DNA of 35,895 nucleotides. Source: Craurococcus roseus (GTDB lineage Bacteria > Pseudomonadota > Alphaproteobacteria > Acetobacterales > Acetobacteraceae). Below the pieces are notes generated by a model, which saw only the letters and a list, made by a program, of their open reading frames with translations, had not been told where the DNA came from and ran no database searches. Made by a program: the position numbers and the translations under genes. Every line of letters starts with the position of its first letter. Within the stretch, counting starts at the first letter, position 1. The stretch lies in assembly GCF_039523795.1 (NCBI RefSeq), contig NZ_BAAAFZ010000074.1, positions 1 to 35,895 on the forward strand, in the 5' to 3' direction. Shown piece after piece: positions 1 to 8,726 of the stretch.

Positions 1-37
1 CGCCGCGGGAGCGCCCCTCGCCACAGTCGCGGCCCAG

Positions 38-1534
38 GTGGCGTCCGCCGACGGCGCGACGGGCGGGCCGCCGATCGGCACCATTCCCGCCGCGGACGCG
101 GCGACGGCCCCGGCCGACGAGCCCCGGCGCGTTGCCGACCCGCGCCTGGTGGCCGCCATCGTCGCCAGCGCGCTGTTCATGCAGAACCTGGACGGTTCCG
201 CGGTCACCACCGCCCTGCCGTCCATGGCCCGCGACCTCGACGTGGAGCCGGCGCGGCTCGGCGCCGCCATCACCGCCTACCTGGTCTCCCTTACCGTGTT
301 CATCCCGCTCTCGGGATGGGTGGCGGACCGCTTCGGCGCCAAGCGCGTGTTCATGGCGGCGATCGTCGTGTTCACCGCGGCGTCGGCACTTTGCGCGGCG
401 TCGGGGAGCCTGCCGGCGCTGGTCGGGGCGCGGGTGCTCCAGGGCTTCGGCGGCGCCATGATGGTGCCCGTCGCCCGCCTCCTGCTGCTGCGGCAGGTGC
501 GCAAGGACGAGATGCTCTCCGCCATGGCGTGGCTGACGATGCCGGCCATGCTGGGGCCGGTCAGTGGCCCGCCGCTCGGGGGCTTCCTGACGGACGCCTT
601 CGGCTGGCACGCGGTGTTCCTCATCAACCTGCCGATCGGCGCGCTCGGCCTCGCGCTGGTGGCCTGGAAGATTCCGCGCATCCCGCCGCGCGACCCGGGG
701 CCGCCGGACGTGGTCGGCCTGGCCCTGGTGGGCCTGGCCCTCGCGCTGCTGATGTTCGGGCTGGAGACGCTCGGCCGCGGCGTCGTCCCGAAGCCGCTCC
801 CGGAAGCGGGATTCGCCGCCGGGCTGCTGGTGGGCTGGGCGGCGGTGCGCCACTGCCGCCGGGCGGCGCGTCCGGCCCTCGACCTCTCGCTAACGCACGT
901 GGCGACGTTCCGGCAAGGGGCGCTCGCCGGCAGCCTGTTCCGGATCGGCGCCGGCGCCACGCCGTTCCTGGTGCCGCTGCTGCTGCAACTGGGCTTCGGC
1001 AAGAGCGCGTCGGAGGCGGGGCTGGTTTCCTTCGCCACCGCGCTCGGCGCCTTCGCCATGAAGCCGCTGGCGCGCCCGGTGCTGCGGCGCTTCGGCTTCC
1101 GCCGGGCGCTGGTCGGCGGCGCGCTGCTCTCGGCGGCGGGCGTGGCGGTGCTCGCCGCGCTGTCGCCGGCGTGGCCGGTGGCGGCGATCTTCGCCGTGCT
1201 GGCGCTGGGCGGCCTGTTCCGCTCGCTCCAGTTCAGCGCCCTGAACGCGCTGGCCTTCGCCGATCTGCCGGCGGAGCGCCTTTCGGCCGGGACCAGCCTG
1301 TTCGGCACGGTGCAGCAACTCGCGCCGGCGCTCGGCGTGGTGCTGGCGACGGCGGCGCTGGAGGCGAGCGCGGCGCTGGCGGGGCGCCACGCGCTCGGGA
1401 TCGGCGACTTCGCGGCCGCGTTCCTGGTGGCCGGCGCGGTGATCGCGGCCTCGGCGCCGTTCCACGCGCGCCTCGCGCCGGACGCGGGGGCCGCGGTGAG
1501 CGGACACCGCTCCGGGGCGCCCGGGTCCGGGTGA
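38..1534 (+). CDS. MFS transporter, DHA2 (EmrB/QacA-like) family
   Basis: Predicted inner-membrane proton-coupled exporter of drugs or other small molecules. The 498-residue protein is almost entirely hydrophobic helices from about residue 37. Two MFS signatures are visible: a motif A-like GWVADRFGAKR loop after TM2, and a motif C-like MLGPVSGPPLGGF in TM5, which is typical of antiporters. Length and motif C suit the 14-TM DHA2 group. The GTG start at 38 has no good Shine-Dalgarno, and the frame stays open to the window edge, so the true start may lie upstream of the window. The first helix is complete in any case. The substrate cannot be told from sequence, and no regulator gene is seen within the window. 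The next gene is a sensor kinase on the same strand after a 170-base gap, so the two need not be an operon. Confidence 0.85.
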   Translation: MASADGATGGPPIGTIPAADAATAPADEPRRVADPRLVAAIVASALFMQNLDGSAVTTALPSMARDLDVEPARLGAAITAYLVSLTVFIPLSGWVADRFGAKRVFMAAIVVFTAASALCAASGSLPALVGARVLQGFGGAMMVPVARLLLLRQVRKDEMLSAMAWLTMPAMLGPVSGPPLGGFLTDAFGWHAVFLINLPIGALGLALVAWKIPRIPPRDPGPPDVVGLALVGLALALLMFGLETLGRGVVPKPLPEAGFAAGLLVGWAAVRHCRRAARPALDLSLTHVATFRQGALAGSLFRIGAGATPFLVPLLLQLGFGKSASEAGLVSFATALGAFAMKPLARPVLRRFGFRRALVGGALLSAAGVAVLAALSPAWPVAAIFAVLALGGLFRSLQFSALNALAFADLPAERLSAGTSLFGTVQQLAPALGVVLATAALEASAALAGRHALGIGDFAAAFLVAGAVIAASAPFHARLAPDAGAAVSGHRSGAPGSG

Positions 1535-1664
1535 GGGCGGCGGCACCGCGGGGCGGGTGGCGGTTCGGGCGCATTCCCGCGCCCGGCATCTGTTCCCGCC
1601 CGGCGCCGGTCCGGTCGACCCGTGGCCGCTCCCCGCTCCGCACGGTCGCGGGAATCCCCACGCG

Positions 1665-1680
1665 CTGAAACGGCTTTCAG
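1665..1680. promoter_or_regulatory. Short inverted repeat before sensor kinase gene
   Basis: CTGAAA-CGGC-TTTCAG forms a perfect 6-bp inverted repeat with a 4-base spacer, 24 bases before the kinase ATG at 1705 and just upstream of its GGGAG ribosome site (1693-1697). It could be an operator half-site pair or a small mRNA hairpin near the ribosome site. The repeat is seen directly; its role is a guess. Confidence 0.35.
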
Positions 1681-1704
1681 CCGCCGGCGTTCGGGAGCGG
1701 ACAC

Positions 1705-3450
1705 ATGGGGAAGGCTGCTTTGACCGGGCCGACGTCGGACGAGAACCAGGAATTGCGCGGGCAGCAAACCGCCTTGGCCAGGTTCGGCGAACTCGCCCTG
1801 AAATCCCACGACCTGGACGAGATCCTGACCGAGGCGTGCCGCTTGGTGGGGGAGGCGCTCGGCACCGACCTGGCCAAGGTCGTGGAACTGCAAGAGGACG
1901 GTGAAACCCTCCTGGTGCGCGCCGGGATCGGCTGGAAGCCGGGCGTGGTCGGCCAAGTCGCGCTCAAGCTCAGGGACGGCACGTCCGAGGGCCACGCCAT
2001 CAAGACCGGGGAGCCGGTGATCTCCTCCAACATCGACGATGAGGACCGCTTCGAGTACGCGCCATTCCTGAAGGAAAACGGCGTCAAGGCGATGGTGAAC
2101 GTCCTCATCATCGGCGCCGACGACCACCCGCCCTTCGGCATCCTGCAAGTGGACAGCCGCAAGCCCCGCGAATTCTCCGAAAGCGACATCACCTTCCTCC
2201 GCGGCTACGCCAACCTGCTCGCCGCCGCGGTGGACCGCCTGCGGGTCGTCGCCGCGATGCGCGACAACAACCAGGAACTCGAACGGCGGGTGGCCGAGCG
2301 CACCCGCGAACTCACAGAGGCCAACCGCAAGCTGTGGGCCGAGGCCGAGGAGCGCGAGCGCGCGGAGCGAGCGTTGCGCCAAGCGCAGCAGATGGAGGCG
2401 CTGGTCGAGCACCTGCCGGTGGGCGCCGGTCTGGTGGACCGGTCCGGGCGGATCATGGCCGCCAACCCTGAACTCCGCCGCCTCCTGGCGCGGCCCGTGA
2501 TCCCTTCCTTCGAAGCGGCCCCTCCCGGGGAATGGGTCGCCTTCCACCCGGACGGGCGGCGCGTCGAGGCCCGGGACTATCCCGGCGCGCGGGCGCTGCG
2601 GGGCGAGGTCGCGCTCAACCAGGATTTCCTCTACCGCGACGGCGCGTCCAGCGGCGGACGCTGGCGCCGCGTCAGCGGCATCCCGATGCCCAGCGAGGAC
2701 GGCGGCGTCGCGGCGGCCCTGGTGCTGATCGCGGACATCGACGAGGAGAAGCGGGCGACGGACCGCCAAACGTTGCTGACGCGGGAGCTGGACCACCGCG
2801 CCAAGAACATGCTGGCGGTGGTGCAGGCGGCGTTGCGGCTGACGCGGGCCGACGACCTGGCCGGATTCGTCCAGGCGATAGAGGGCCGCGTGGCCGCCCT
2901 GGCCCGCGCGCAGACGCTCCTCGCCAAGGACCGCTGGGCCGGCGCCGACCTGCACGCCATCCTGCGCGGCGAACTGGCGGCGTTCCTCGACGGCGGTTCC
3001 GGCCCGCGGGCCGAACTGCGCGGGCCGCCGGTGGCGCTGCCGCCGGGGGCGGCGCAGCCCTTGTCCATGGCGGTCCACGAGCTGGCGACCAACGCCGTGA
3101 AGTACGGCGCTCTGTCGGCCCCGGCCGGCCGGGTCTCGATCTCCTGGCGGGTCGGGGGCGCGTCCGGCGGCGTTCTCGGGCTGCGCTGGGTCGAGAGCGG
3201 CGGCCCCCCGCCGAAAGGGCCTCCGGCGAAGCGCGGCTTCGGGTCGCGCGTGCTCGAAGGCACCTTGCGCGGGCAACTCGGCGGCGCGGTCTCCATGGAG
3301 TGGAACGGGGACGGGCTCGCGTGCGAGATCGAGGTGCCCCTCGGCCGGGCGGAGCGGATCGTCGGCGACGACGCGGCCCTGGCCGGGTTCGAGGCGCAGG
3401 AACCGGCGGAAGCCGACCGGGAAGAAGGTGTCCCGCGCTCGTCGGGCTGA
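1705..3450 (+). CDS. GAF-PAS sensor histidine kinase, HWE family
   Basis: Soluble sensor kinase of 581 residues with no membrane segment. Residues about 20-180 form a GAF domain. A charged coiled coil (about 185-232) leads to a PAS-like domain (about 230-345), and then the HWE kinase core. The H-box reads ELDHRAKNMLAVVQ with phospho-acceptor His364. The N-box MAVHELATNAVKYGAL carries the family's diagnostic His458 and Asn463. The G1 region carries W495-V-E497, giving the H...WxE signature of HWE kinases. KRGFGSR follows as expected. The ATG at 1705 has GGGAG seven bases upstream. HWE kinases usually phosphorylate stand-alone receivers, often in light or general-stress signalling; no receiver lies next to this gene. 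The GAF domain does not show an obvious bilin-binding Cys, so the signal is unknown. Confidence 0.88.
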   Translation: MGKAALTGPTSDENQELRGQQTALARFGELALKSHDLDEILTEACRLVGEALGTDLAKVVELQEDGETLLVRAGIGWKPGVVGQVALKLRDGTSEGHAIKTGEPVISSNIDDEDRFEYAPFLKENGVKAMVNVLIIGADDHPPFGILQVDSRKPREFSESDITFLRGYANLLAAAVDRLRVVAAMRDNNQELERRVAERTRELTEANRKLWAEAEERERAERALRQAQQMEALVEHLPVGAGLVDRSGRIMAANPELRRLLARPVIPSFEAAPPGEWVAFHPDGRRVEARDYPGARALRGEVALNQDFLYRDGASSGGRWRRVSGIPMPSEDGGVAAALVLIADIDEEKRATDRQTLLTRELDHRAKNMLAVVQAALRLTRADDLAGFVQAIEGRVAALARAQTLLAKDRWAGADLHAILRGELAAFLDGGSGPRAELRGPPVALPPGAAQPLSMAVHELATNAVKYGALSAPAGRVSISWRVGGASGGVLGLRWVESGGPPPKGPPAKRGFGSRVLEGTLRGQLGGAVSMEWNGDGLACEIEVPLGRAERIVGDDAALAGFEAQEPAEADREEGVPRSSG

Positions 3451-3466
3451 TGCCCGCGCCTCGCCG

Positions 3467-3494
3467 CGCCGGCCGCCGATCGGACCGGCCGGCG
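3467..3494. terminator. GC-rich inverted repeat between convergent genes
   Basis: CGCCGGCC (3467-3474) pairs perfectly with GGCCGGCG (3487-3494), and the loop contains the further palindrome CCGATCGG. It lies in the 59-base gap between the convergent kinase and RND genes, so a bidirectional terminator is plausible. There is no T-tract on either strand, so it is not a classical intrinsic terminator. Confidence 0.35.
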
Positions 3495-3509
3495 TTCCGC
3501 CACGCCCCG

Positions 3510-6500
3510 CTACTCCGCGGGCGCCGCCGCTTCCGGGGCCCGCCGCCGGCGCGTTGTGAGGCGCCGCGCCAGCCCGTCGAAGCCGAGGTAGAGCACCGGC
3601 GTCACGAACAGCGTCAGCACCTGCGACACCGCCAAGCCGCCCACCACCGCGAGGCCCAGCGGCTGGCGCAGCTCCGCCGCGGCGCCCCAACCCATGGCGA
3701 TCGGCACGGCGCCGGCGCCGGCCGCGAGCGTCGTCATCATGATGGGCCGGAAGCGCACCAAGCACGCCTCGCGCACGGCGGTGAAGGCGGGGCTGCCGGC
3801 GCGCTGGCGCTGGAGCGCCACGTCCACGATCATGATGGCGTTCTTCTTCACCAGCCCTATCAGCAGCAAGACGCCGATCACCGCGATGACCGACAGGTCG
3901 AGGCCGAACAGCCACAGCGTCGCCAGCGCGCCCAGCGCCGCCGCCGGCAGGCCGGAGAGGATGGTGAGCGGGTGGATCAGGCTCTCGTAGAGGACGCCCA
4001 GCACCACGTACATGATCAGCACCGCCGCCAGCACCAGCAGGCCCTGGCCGGCGACCGCCTCCTGGAAGATCTGCGCGGCGCCGCTGAAGCCCGTGACCAC
4101 CGAGGGCGGCATGCCCATCTCGCGCTCGACGGCCCGTATCGCGTCCACCGCGTCGCCCAGGGCCACGCCGGGCGGGGTGTTGAAGCCGATCACCACCGCC
4201 GGGAGCTGGCCCTGGTGGCTGACGTTCAGCGGCCCGGAGCGGCGCTCGATGCTCGCCATCGCCGAGAGCGGCACCAGCCGCCCGGTGTTGGAGCGGATGT
4301 AGAGCTTGGCCAGCCCGCCCTCGTCGCGCTGGTCCTCCGGCAAGGCTTCCAGGATCACCGGGTAGGCGTTGGCCTGGCCGTAGATGGTGGAGATCTGCCG
4401 GGCGCCGAAGGCCGAGAACAAGGCTTGCCGCACCTGCTCCACCGTGACGCCGAGCGCCGTGGCGCGGTCGCGGTCCACGTTCACCTGCACCACCGGGCTG
4501 TCGAGCTGGAGGTCGGTGTTCACGTCCTGGAGCAGCGGGATGCGTTGCAAGCGCTGCTCCAGCCGGGGCGCCCATTCGTACAGCTCCTCCAACCGCAGCC
4601 CTTGGAGGGTGTAGATGTACTGGGTGCGGGCCTGGCGGGCGCCGAAGGAGATGTTCTGGACCGGCGTCAGGAACACCCGCAGCCCCGGCGTGGCGCCGGC
4701 CGCGCGGCGCAGCTCCTGGATCACCTCGCCCACCGGCGGCCGCTCGGCGCGGGGCTTCAGCTCGATGAACATGCGGCCCTGGTTGATGGACACGCTGCCG
4801 CCCTGCGTCCCCAGGCTCGACACCACGTGGACCACGTGGGGCGAGTCCTTGAAGGTCCCGGCCAGCCGGTTCTGCATCTCCGCCATGGCGTCCATGGAGG
4901 CGCCGCGCGGCCCTTCCGTGCTGACCGAAAGCAGGCCGGTGTCCTCGATCGGGAAGAAGCCCTTGGGGATGGTGAACGCCATCCAGCCGGCCGCGGCGAT
5001 GGAGCCGAGGAAGACGAGCCAGACCAGCGGCCGGAGGCGCAGCGCCCGGTCCAGCAGCCAGGCGTAGCCGCGCTCGAAGGCCCGCAAGCCGCGCTCCAGG
5101 CCGCGGTCCACCAGCCCCGGCCGGTGCACGACGCGGAGCCGGCTGGCCATCAGCGGGGTAAGCGTCAGCGAAACGACGCAGGAGGCGAGCACGGCGAGGG
5201 AGACGGTGGCGGCGAAGGCGTTGAACACCCGGCCCACCACGCCGCCCATCAGCAGGATGGGCAGGAACACCGCGATCAGCGAAAGGGTGATGGAGATGAT
5301 GGTGAAGCCGATCTCGCGCGCGCCGCGGATCGCCGCTTGGAGGGGCGCCATCCCCTCCTCGATGTGGCGCACCACCGCTTCCAGCATGACGATGGCGTCG
5401 TCCACCACCAGCCCGACCGCGATGGTGAGGCCGAGCAGGGTCACGTTGTCGATGCCGTAGCCCAGCGCCCACATCAGCCCGAAGGTGGCGGCGAGGCTGA
5501 TCGGCACCGCCACCGTCGGGATCAGGGTGGCGGACAGGCGGCGGAGGAACAGGAAGCACACCAGCACCACCAGCCCGATGGCGATGACGAGGCTCTCCTG
5601 CACGTCGTGGACGGCGGCCCGGATGGAGGTGGAGCGGTCGAACATGACGTCGACCGAGGCGCCGGGCGGCAGGGCGGCCAGGAGGGCGGGCAGGCTGGCG
5701 CGCACGCCGTCCACCACGTCCACCGTGTTGGCGTCCGGCTGGCGCAGCACCGCGAGGGTGAGCGACCGCTGGCCGTCGCGCCAGGAGGCGACTCGCTCGT
5801 TCTGCACGCCATCCACCACCTCCGCCACCTCGTTCAAGCGGATGGGCGACTGGGCGCGGCCGCCCACCACGAGGTTGCCGAAGGCTTCGGCGTCCTGCGG
5901 CTGGTCGTTGGCGCGGAGCGTGAGCTGCTGCCGCTGGCCCTGGAGCAGCCCGACCGGCGTGTTGGAGTTGGCCGCCGCCACCGCCTGCTGCACTGTGTCG
6001 AAGGCGAGGCCCATGGCGGCGATGCGATCCGGGTCGAGCCGGATGCGCACGGAATAGAGCTGCTCGCCCCAGGTCTGCACCTGCGCCACGCCGGGCACGC
6101 GCGACAGGGCCGGGGCGATGATGGTGCTCGCCACGTCGTTCAGCCGGTAGAGCGGCAGGTCGCCGCCGGTCAGCGCCAGCAGCACCACCGGCGCGTCGGC
6201 CGGGTTCACCTTCCGGTAGGAAGGCGGGTTGGGCATGTCGATGGGCAGGCGCCGCTGCGCCCGCGTCAGCGCCGCCTGCACGTCCTGCGCCGCTGCGTCG
6301 ATATTGCGGCCCAGCACGAATTGCAGGGTGATGTTGGTCGTGTCCTGCCCGTTCGTGGAGGACATCGACTCCAGGCCGGCGATGGTCGAGAACTCGCGTT
6401 CCAGCGGCAACGCCACGCTGGTCGCCATGGTCTCGGGGCTGGCGCCGGGGAAGTTGGCGAAGACGGAGATGACCGGGAAGTCCACGCGCGGGATCGCCGC

Positions 6501-6602
6501 CACCGGCAGGCGGGTGTAGGCGATGATCCCGGCGATCAGGGCCGCGATAGAGAGCAGCCAGGTCGTCACCGGACGGCGGATGCAGAATTCCGAGATGTTC
6601 AT
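3510..6602 (-). CDS. RND efflux transporter permease subunit (AcrB/MdtB-type)
   Basis: Inner-membrane proton-driven pump of 1030 residues, the normal size for AcrB/MdtB/MdtC homologues. The start MNISEFCIRRPV with TM1 is the conserved RND N-terminus. GLVVDDAIVMLEAV in TM4 carries the two adjacent Asp residues that relay protons. The two large periplasmic loops and the repeated second half are present. The ATG at 6602 was chosen over a longer in-frame opening because the family starts exactly here and it falls 16 bases after the adaptor stop (6619). It forms an operon with the upstream adaptor. No TolC-type outer-membrane gene and no local regulator are seen. MdtB-like efflux of lipophilic compounds is the best guess; the substrate is unknown. 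Confidence 0.93.
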   Translation of the reverse strand: MNISEFCIRRPVTTWLLSIAALIAGIIAYTRLPVAAIPRVDFPVISVFANFPGASPETMATSVALPLEREFSTIAGLESMSSTNGQDTTNITLQFVLGRNIDAAAQDVQAALTRAQRRLPIDMPNPPSYRKVNPADAPVVLLALTGGDLPLYRLNDVASTIIAPALSRVPGVAQVQTWGEQLYSVRIRLDPDRIAAMGLAFDTVQQAVAAANSNTPVGLLQGQRQQLTLRANDQPQDAEAFGNLVVGGRAQSPIRLNEVAEVVDGVQNERVASWRDGQRSLTLAVLRQPDANTVDVVDGVRASLPALLAALPPGASVDVMFDRSTSIRAAVHDVQESLVIAIGLVVLVCFLFLRRLSATLIPTVAVPISLAATFGLMWALGYGIDNVTLLGLTIAVGLVVDDAIVMLEAVVRHIEEGMAPLQAAIRGAREIGFTIISITLSLIAVFLPILLMGGVVGRVFNAFAATVSLAVLASCVVSLTLTPLMASRLRVVHRPGLVDRGLERGLRAFERGYAWLLDRALRLRPLVWLVFLGSIAAAGWMAFTIPKGFFPIEDTGLLSVSTEGPRGASMDAMAEMQNRLAGTFKDSPHVVHVVSSLGTQGGSVSINQGRMFIELKPRAERPPVGEVIQELRRAAGATPGLRVFLTPVQNISFGARQARTQYIYTLQGLRLEELYEWAPRLEQRLQRIPLLQDVNTDLQLDSPVVQVNVDRDRATALGVTVEQVRQALFSAFGARQISTIYGQANAYPVILEALPEDQRDEGGLAKLYIRSNTGRLVPLSAMASIERRSGPLNVSHQGQLPAVVIGFNTPPGVALGDAVDAIRAVEREMGMPPSVVTGFSGAAQIFQEAVAGQGLLVLAAVLIMYVVLGVLYESLIHPLTILSGLPAAALGALATLWLFGLDLSVIAVIGVLLLIGLVKKNAIMIVDVALQRQRAGSPAFTAVREACLVRFRPIMMTTLAAGAGAVPIAMGWGAAAELRQPLGLAVVGGLAVSQVLTLFVTPVLYLGFDGLARRLTTRRRRAPEAAAPAE

Positions 6603-6618
6603 CCGGCCGTCCCTGGCG

Positions 6619-7764
6619 TCATGGTTTGCTGGAAGAGACGCGCTGGGGCGACCCGGCGACGGCCGGCGCCGCCCGTTCCACCACGCGCCAGCCGTCCGCC
6701 ACCCGCTGCGCGCCGTCCGTGATGGCCTTGTCGCCTTCGGCCAACGGCCCGCGCACGACGGCACGGTCGCCCACGGTGCGGACCAGCTCCACCGGGCGCC
6801 GGCGGGCGGTGCCGTCCGGCGCCAGCACGAAGACGAACCGCCCCTGCTGCCCGGTCTGCACCGCCGCCGCGGGCACCGAGATCGCCTCCTCCTGCCGCGT
6901 CACCAGCGCGACCTGCACGTACTGGCCCGGCCAGAGCTTCATGTCGGCATTGGGGAAGCGGGCCTTGAGCAGGATGGTGCCGGTGTTGGTGTCCACCGAG
7001 CTGTCCACGAACACGAGTTCGCCTTCGGCGGCCGGGGCGCCCGGCTGGTCGGGGCGGGCGCGGACATGGGGCGGGCGCTCCGCCATCGCCGCCTTGATCT
7101 CGCCGAGCCAGCGCTCCGGCACCGCGAACTGCACCAGGACCGGGTCGATCTGCGTGATCGTCGCCAGCGGCGTGTTTTCGCCCGCGCGCGCCACGTTGCC
7201 GACGCGGATGGGCAGGGCGCCGAGGCGCCCGTCGATCTCGGCGGTGATGGTGGCGAAATCGAGGCTCAGCTTGGTCTGTGCGATCTGGGCCTCGGTGGCC
7301 CGGACGGTGGCGGCCGAGGCCGCGGCGTCCGCCTGCGCCTGCTCGAAGCGCTGCTGGGACGCGAAGCTCTCGCCGCGGAGCGACTGGTAGCGCTGGGCGT
7401 CCGCCTGGGCGCGGACGGCCTGGGCGCGGTCGCGCGCCAGCGTCGCTTCCTGCTGCGCCAGGACGGCGCGGGTCAGGCGCGTGTCCAGCGTGAACAGCGG
7501 CTGGCCGCGCCGGACCATCTGGCCCTCCACCACGTGGACCTGCTCGATCTGCCCGTCCACGCGCGGGCGGACCGAAACGACGGACTCCGCCGCCACCACC
7601 CCGTTGGCGATGACCTCCACCGGCACCGGCCCGACCCGCACCGGCTCGGTCGCCACCGGGACCGGGGCGCCGCCGGGCTGGGCACGGGCAGGCGCCGCCG
7701 CGCCGGGCAGGGCCAGCCAGCACAGGAGGAGTACCAAAAATGGGAGGAAACGCGGGTTTCGCAT
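6619..7764 (-). CDS. RND periplasmic adaptor subunit (MdtA/AcrA-type)
   Basis: Membrane-fusion protein linking the RND pump (next gene, 16 bases downstream) to an outer-membrane channel. The 381-residue protein has an N-terminal signal segment (about residues 1-28, hydrophobic core FLPFLVLLLCWLAL, cleavage near ARA-Q). A barrel-sandwich/lipoyl half reads VRPRVDGQIEQVHVVEGQMV, followed by an alpha hairpin rich in Ala, Gln and Arg (about 105-170), the second lipoyl half, and beta-barrel and membrane-proximal domains. The ATG at 7764 is preceded by GGAAGG at a spacing of four bases, so it is preferred over a TTG four codons upstream. There is no lipobox Cys after the signal segment, so it is probably secreted or N-terminally anchored rather than a lipoprotein. 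Confidence 0.92.
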   Translation of the reverse strand: MRNPRFLPFLVLLLCWLALPGAAAPARAQPGGAPVPVATEPVRVGPVPVEVIANGVVAAESVVSVRPRVDGQIEQVHVVEGQMVRRGQPLFTLDTRLTRAVLAQQEATLARDRAQAVRAQADAQRYQSLRGESFASQQRFEQAQADAAASAATVRATEAQIAQTKLSLDFATITAEIDGRLGALPIRVGNVARAGENTPLATITQIDPVLVQFAVPERWLGEIKAAMAERPPHVRARPDQPGAPAAEGELVFVDSSVDTNTGTILLKARFPNADMKLWPGQYVQVALVTRQEEAISVPAAAVQTGQQGRFVFVLAPDGTARRRPVELVRTVGDRAVVRGPLAEGDKAITDGAQRVADGWRVVERAAPAVAGSPQRVSSSKP

Positions 7765-8055
7765 CAAACCTTCCAACGTCGCGGGACCTATATGGACCCC
7801 GATCCTCTGCGCGGCGAGGCTCGGTTACGCATGGTTACACCTACAGGGGCGTCAACGAGGGGCCGAACCTCCCCGGCGGTCCGGTAGGGCGACCACGTTA
7901 TCGTTACGCCTTGTTCCATCGGGCTCGCCAGCGTTATGCGATCGGGCCGTCCTTTTTGGACCCTGCCGGCGGCCCGTGCCGATGATCGCGCCCCGGCCGG
8001 CAGCGACGCTTCACGGGACTGTCCCCGGGCGCCGCTCGAAGCCGAAAGGCGTTCC
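7765..8055. other. Intergenic region upstream of RND operon
   Basis: No convincing gene is seen here. It is less GC-rich than its surroundings and should hold the promoter of the minus-strand efflux operon. A minus-strand TATAGG (7792-7787) could be a -10 box, but no clear -35 accompanies it. GTTAC/GTTAT-type words recur (7823, 7833 and around 7900-7940), which may be regulator sites. Confidence 0.4.
7823..7838. promoter_or_regulatory. Direct repeat GGTTAC-N4-GGTTAC
   Basis: Two GGTTAC copies (7823-7828 and 7833-7838) start 10 bases apart, so they lie on the same helix face about 60 bases upstream of the adaptor start. CGTTATCGTTACG follows at about 7896-7908. This is a possible activator or repressor site for the efflux operon; the arrangement is seen and the function is inferred. 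Confidence 0.3.
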
Positions 8056-8223
8056 ATGATGCGGAAGGTTCGCCGCAGCGGTCGCCAAAAAGGTTGCGGC
8101 GTGCTGGAACCGACCACCGGCGAGCAGCGCCGCGAGGCGCACGCGTTCTATGTCGCGCGGGGTTTCGGGCGGCCGGCGCTGCGGTTCGGGCGTTCGCTGG
8201 ACGAGGCGGGGACGCGGCTGTGA
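8056..8223 (+). pseudogene. C-terminal remnant of a GNAT acetyltransferase
   Basis: The frame ending at 8223 reads KGCGVLEPTTGEQRREAHAF followed by YVARGFGRPALRFGRSL. This matches the last third of GNAT N-acetyltransferases, where a hydrophobic strand is followed by an (A/H)xxFYxxxGF helix-strand element and a final strand. The acetyl-CoA-binding (Q/R)xxGxG/A motif and the whole N-terminal half are absent, and no continuation is visible upstream, so this is a 5'-truncated relic. From an ATG at 8056 it could still make 55 residues. Its TGA overlaps the GTG start of the next gene (GTGA), so translation through it could still feed the UPF0178 gene. Assignment rests on motif resemblance alone. 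Confidence 0.5.
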
Positions 8224-8717
8224 CAACGACGATCTACGTGGACGGCGACGCCTGCCCGGTGCGCGAGGAAGTGTTCCGCGTCTCGGGTCGGCTCGGCCTG
8301 CCGGTGCGGGTGGTGAGCAACGGCTCGCGCCCGGCGCGCCCGCCCGGCCTGCCGCTGGTGGAAACCGTGGTGGTGGCGGAGGGCGCCGACGCCGCCGACG
8401 ACTGGATCGCCGAGCGCATCGGCCGCGGCGACGTCTGCGTCACCGCCGACATCCCGCTCGCCGCCCGCTGCCTGGAACGCGGCGCCCGCGCCCTGTCGCC
8501 CAAGGGGCAATCCTGGACCACGGACAATATCGGCGGCGCGCTGGCGGGGCGGGCGGTGGCGCGCGGCCTGCGGGAAGCGGGCATGGCCACCGGCGGACCC
8601 GCGCCGCTGACCCGCGCTGACCGCTCCCGCTTCCTGTCCGCGCTGGACGCGGAAGTGGCGGCGGCCGGGCGGGACGCCACGGCCCCGCCGCCGCGCCCCT
8701 GGGTGCCCTTCGAGTAA
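8220..8717 (+). CDS. UPF0178 (YaiI/YqxD) family protein
   Basis: A 165-residue cytoplasmic protein of the conserved YaiI/YqxD family, which has a PIN-like nuclease fold but no settled biochemical role. The family hallmarks are visible: N-terminal YVDGDACPVREEVFR (residues about 5-20), the internal ADDWIAERIGRGDVCVTADI segment, PLAARCLERGARALSPKG, and a C-terminal LTRADRSRFLSALD. The clustered Asp residues would form the metal site if it is a nuclease. The GTG at 8220 was chosen because homology begins right there and it overlaps the stop of the upstream GNAT relic. The gene converges on a small lipoprotein gene with nine bases between stops. Confidence 0.9.
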   Translation: MTTTIYVDGDACPVREEVFRVSGRLGLPVRVVSNGSRPARPPGLPLVETVVVAEGADAADDWIAERIGRGDVCVTADIPLAARCLERGARALSPKGQSWTTDNIGGALAGRAVARGLREAGMATGGPAPLTRADRSRFLSALDAEVAAAGRDATAPPPRPWVPFE

Positions 8718-8726
8718 GGAGCGCCG

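Noticed and set aside
1651..1691. GGAAT...CGTT as a stress-sigma promoter for the first kinase
   Set aside because: The 32-base spacing is far too long for that promoter class.
277..5559. Very long open frame on the minus strand (1760 codons)
   Set aside because: It is Arg/Pro/Ala-rich shadow sequence antisense to, or out of frame with, the MFS, kinase and RND genes; high GC makes stops rare.
2532..6722. Long plus-strand open frame across the RND genes
   Set aside because: Low-complexity Arg/His/Gln translation with no motif; antisense to a clear RND permease.
7788..8117. Possible small minus-strand gene upstream of the efflux operon
   Set aside because: No homology, composition typical of noncoding GC-rich DNA, no good ribosome site; the region fits a promoter better.
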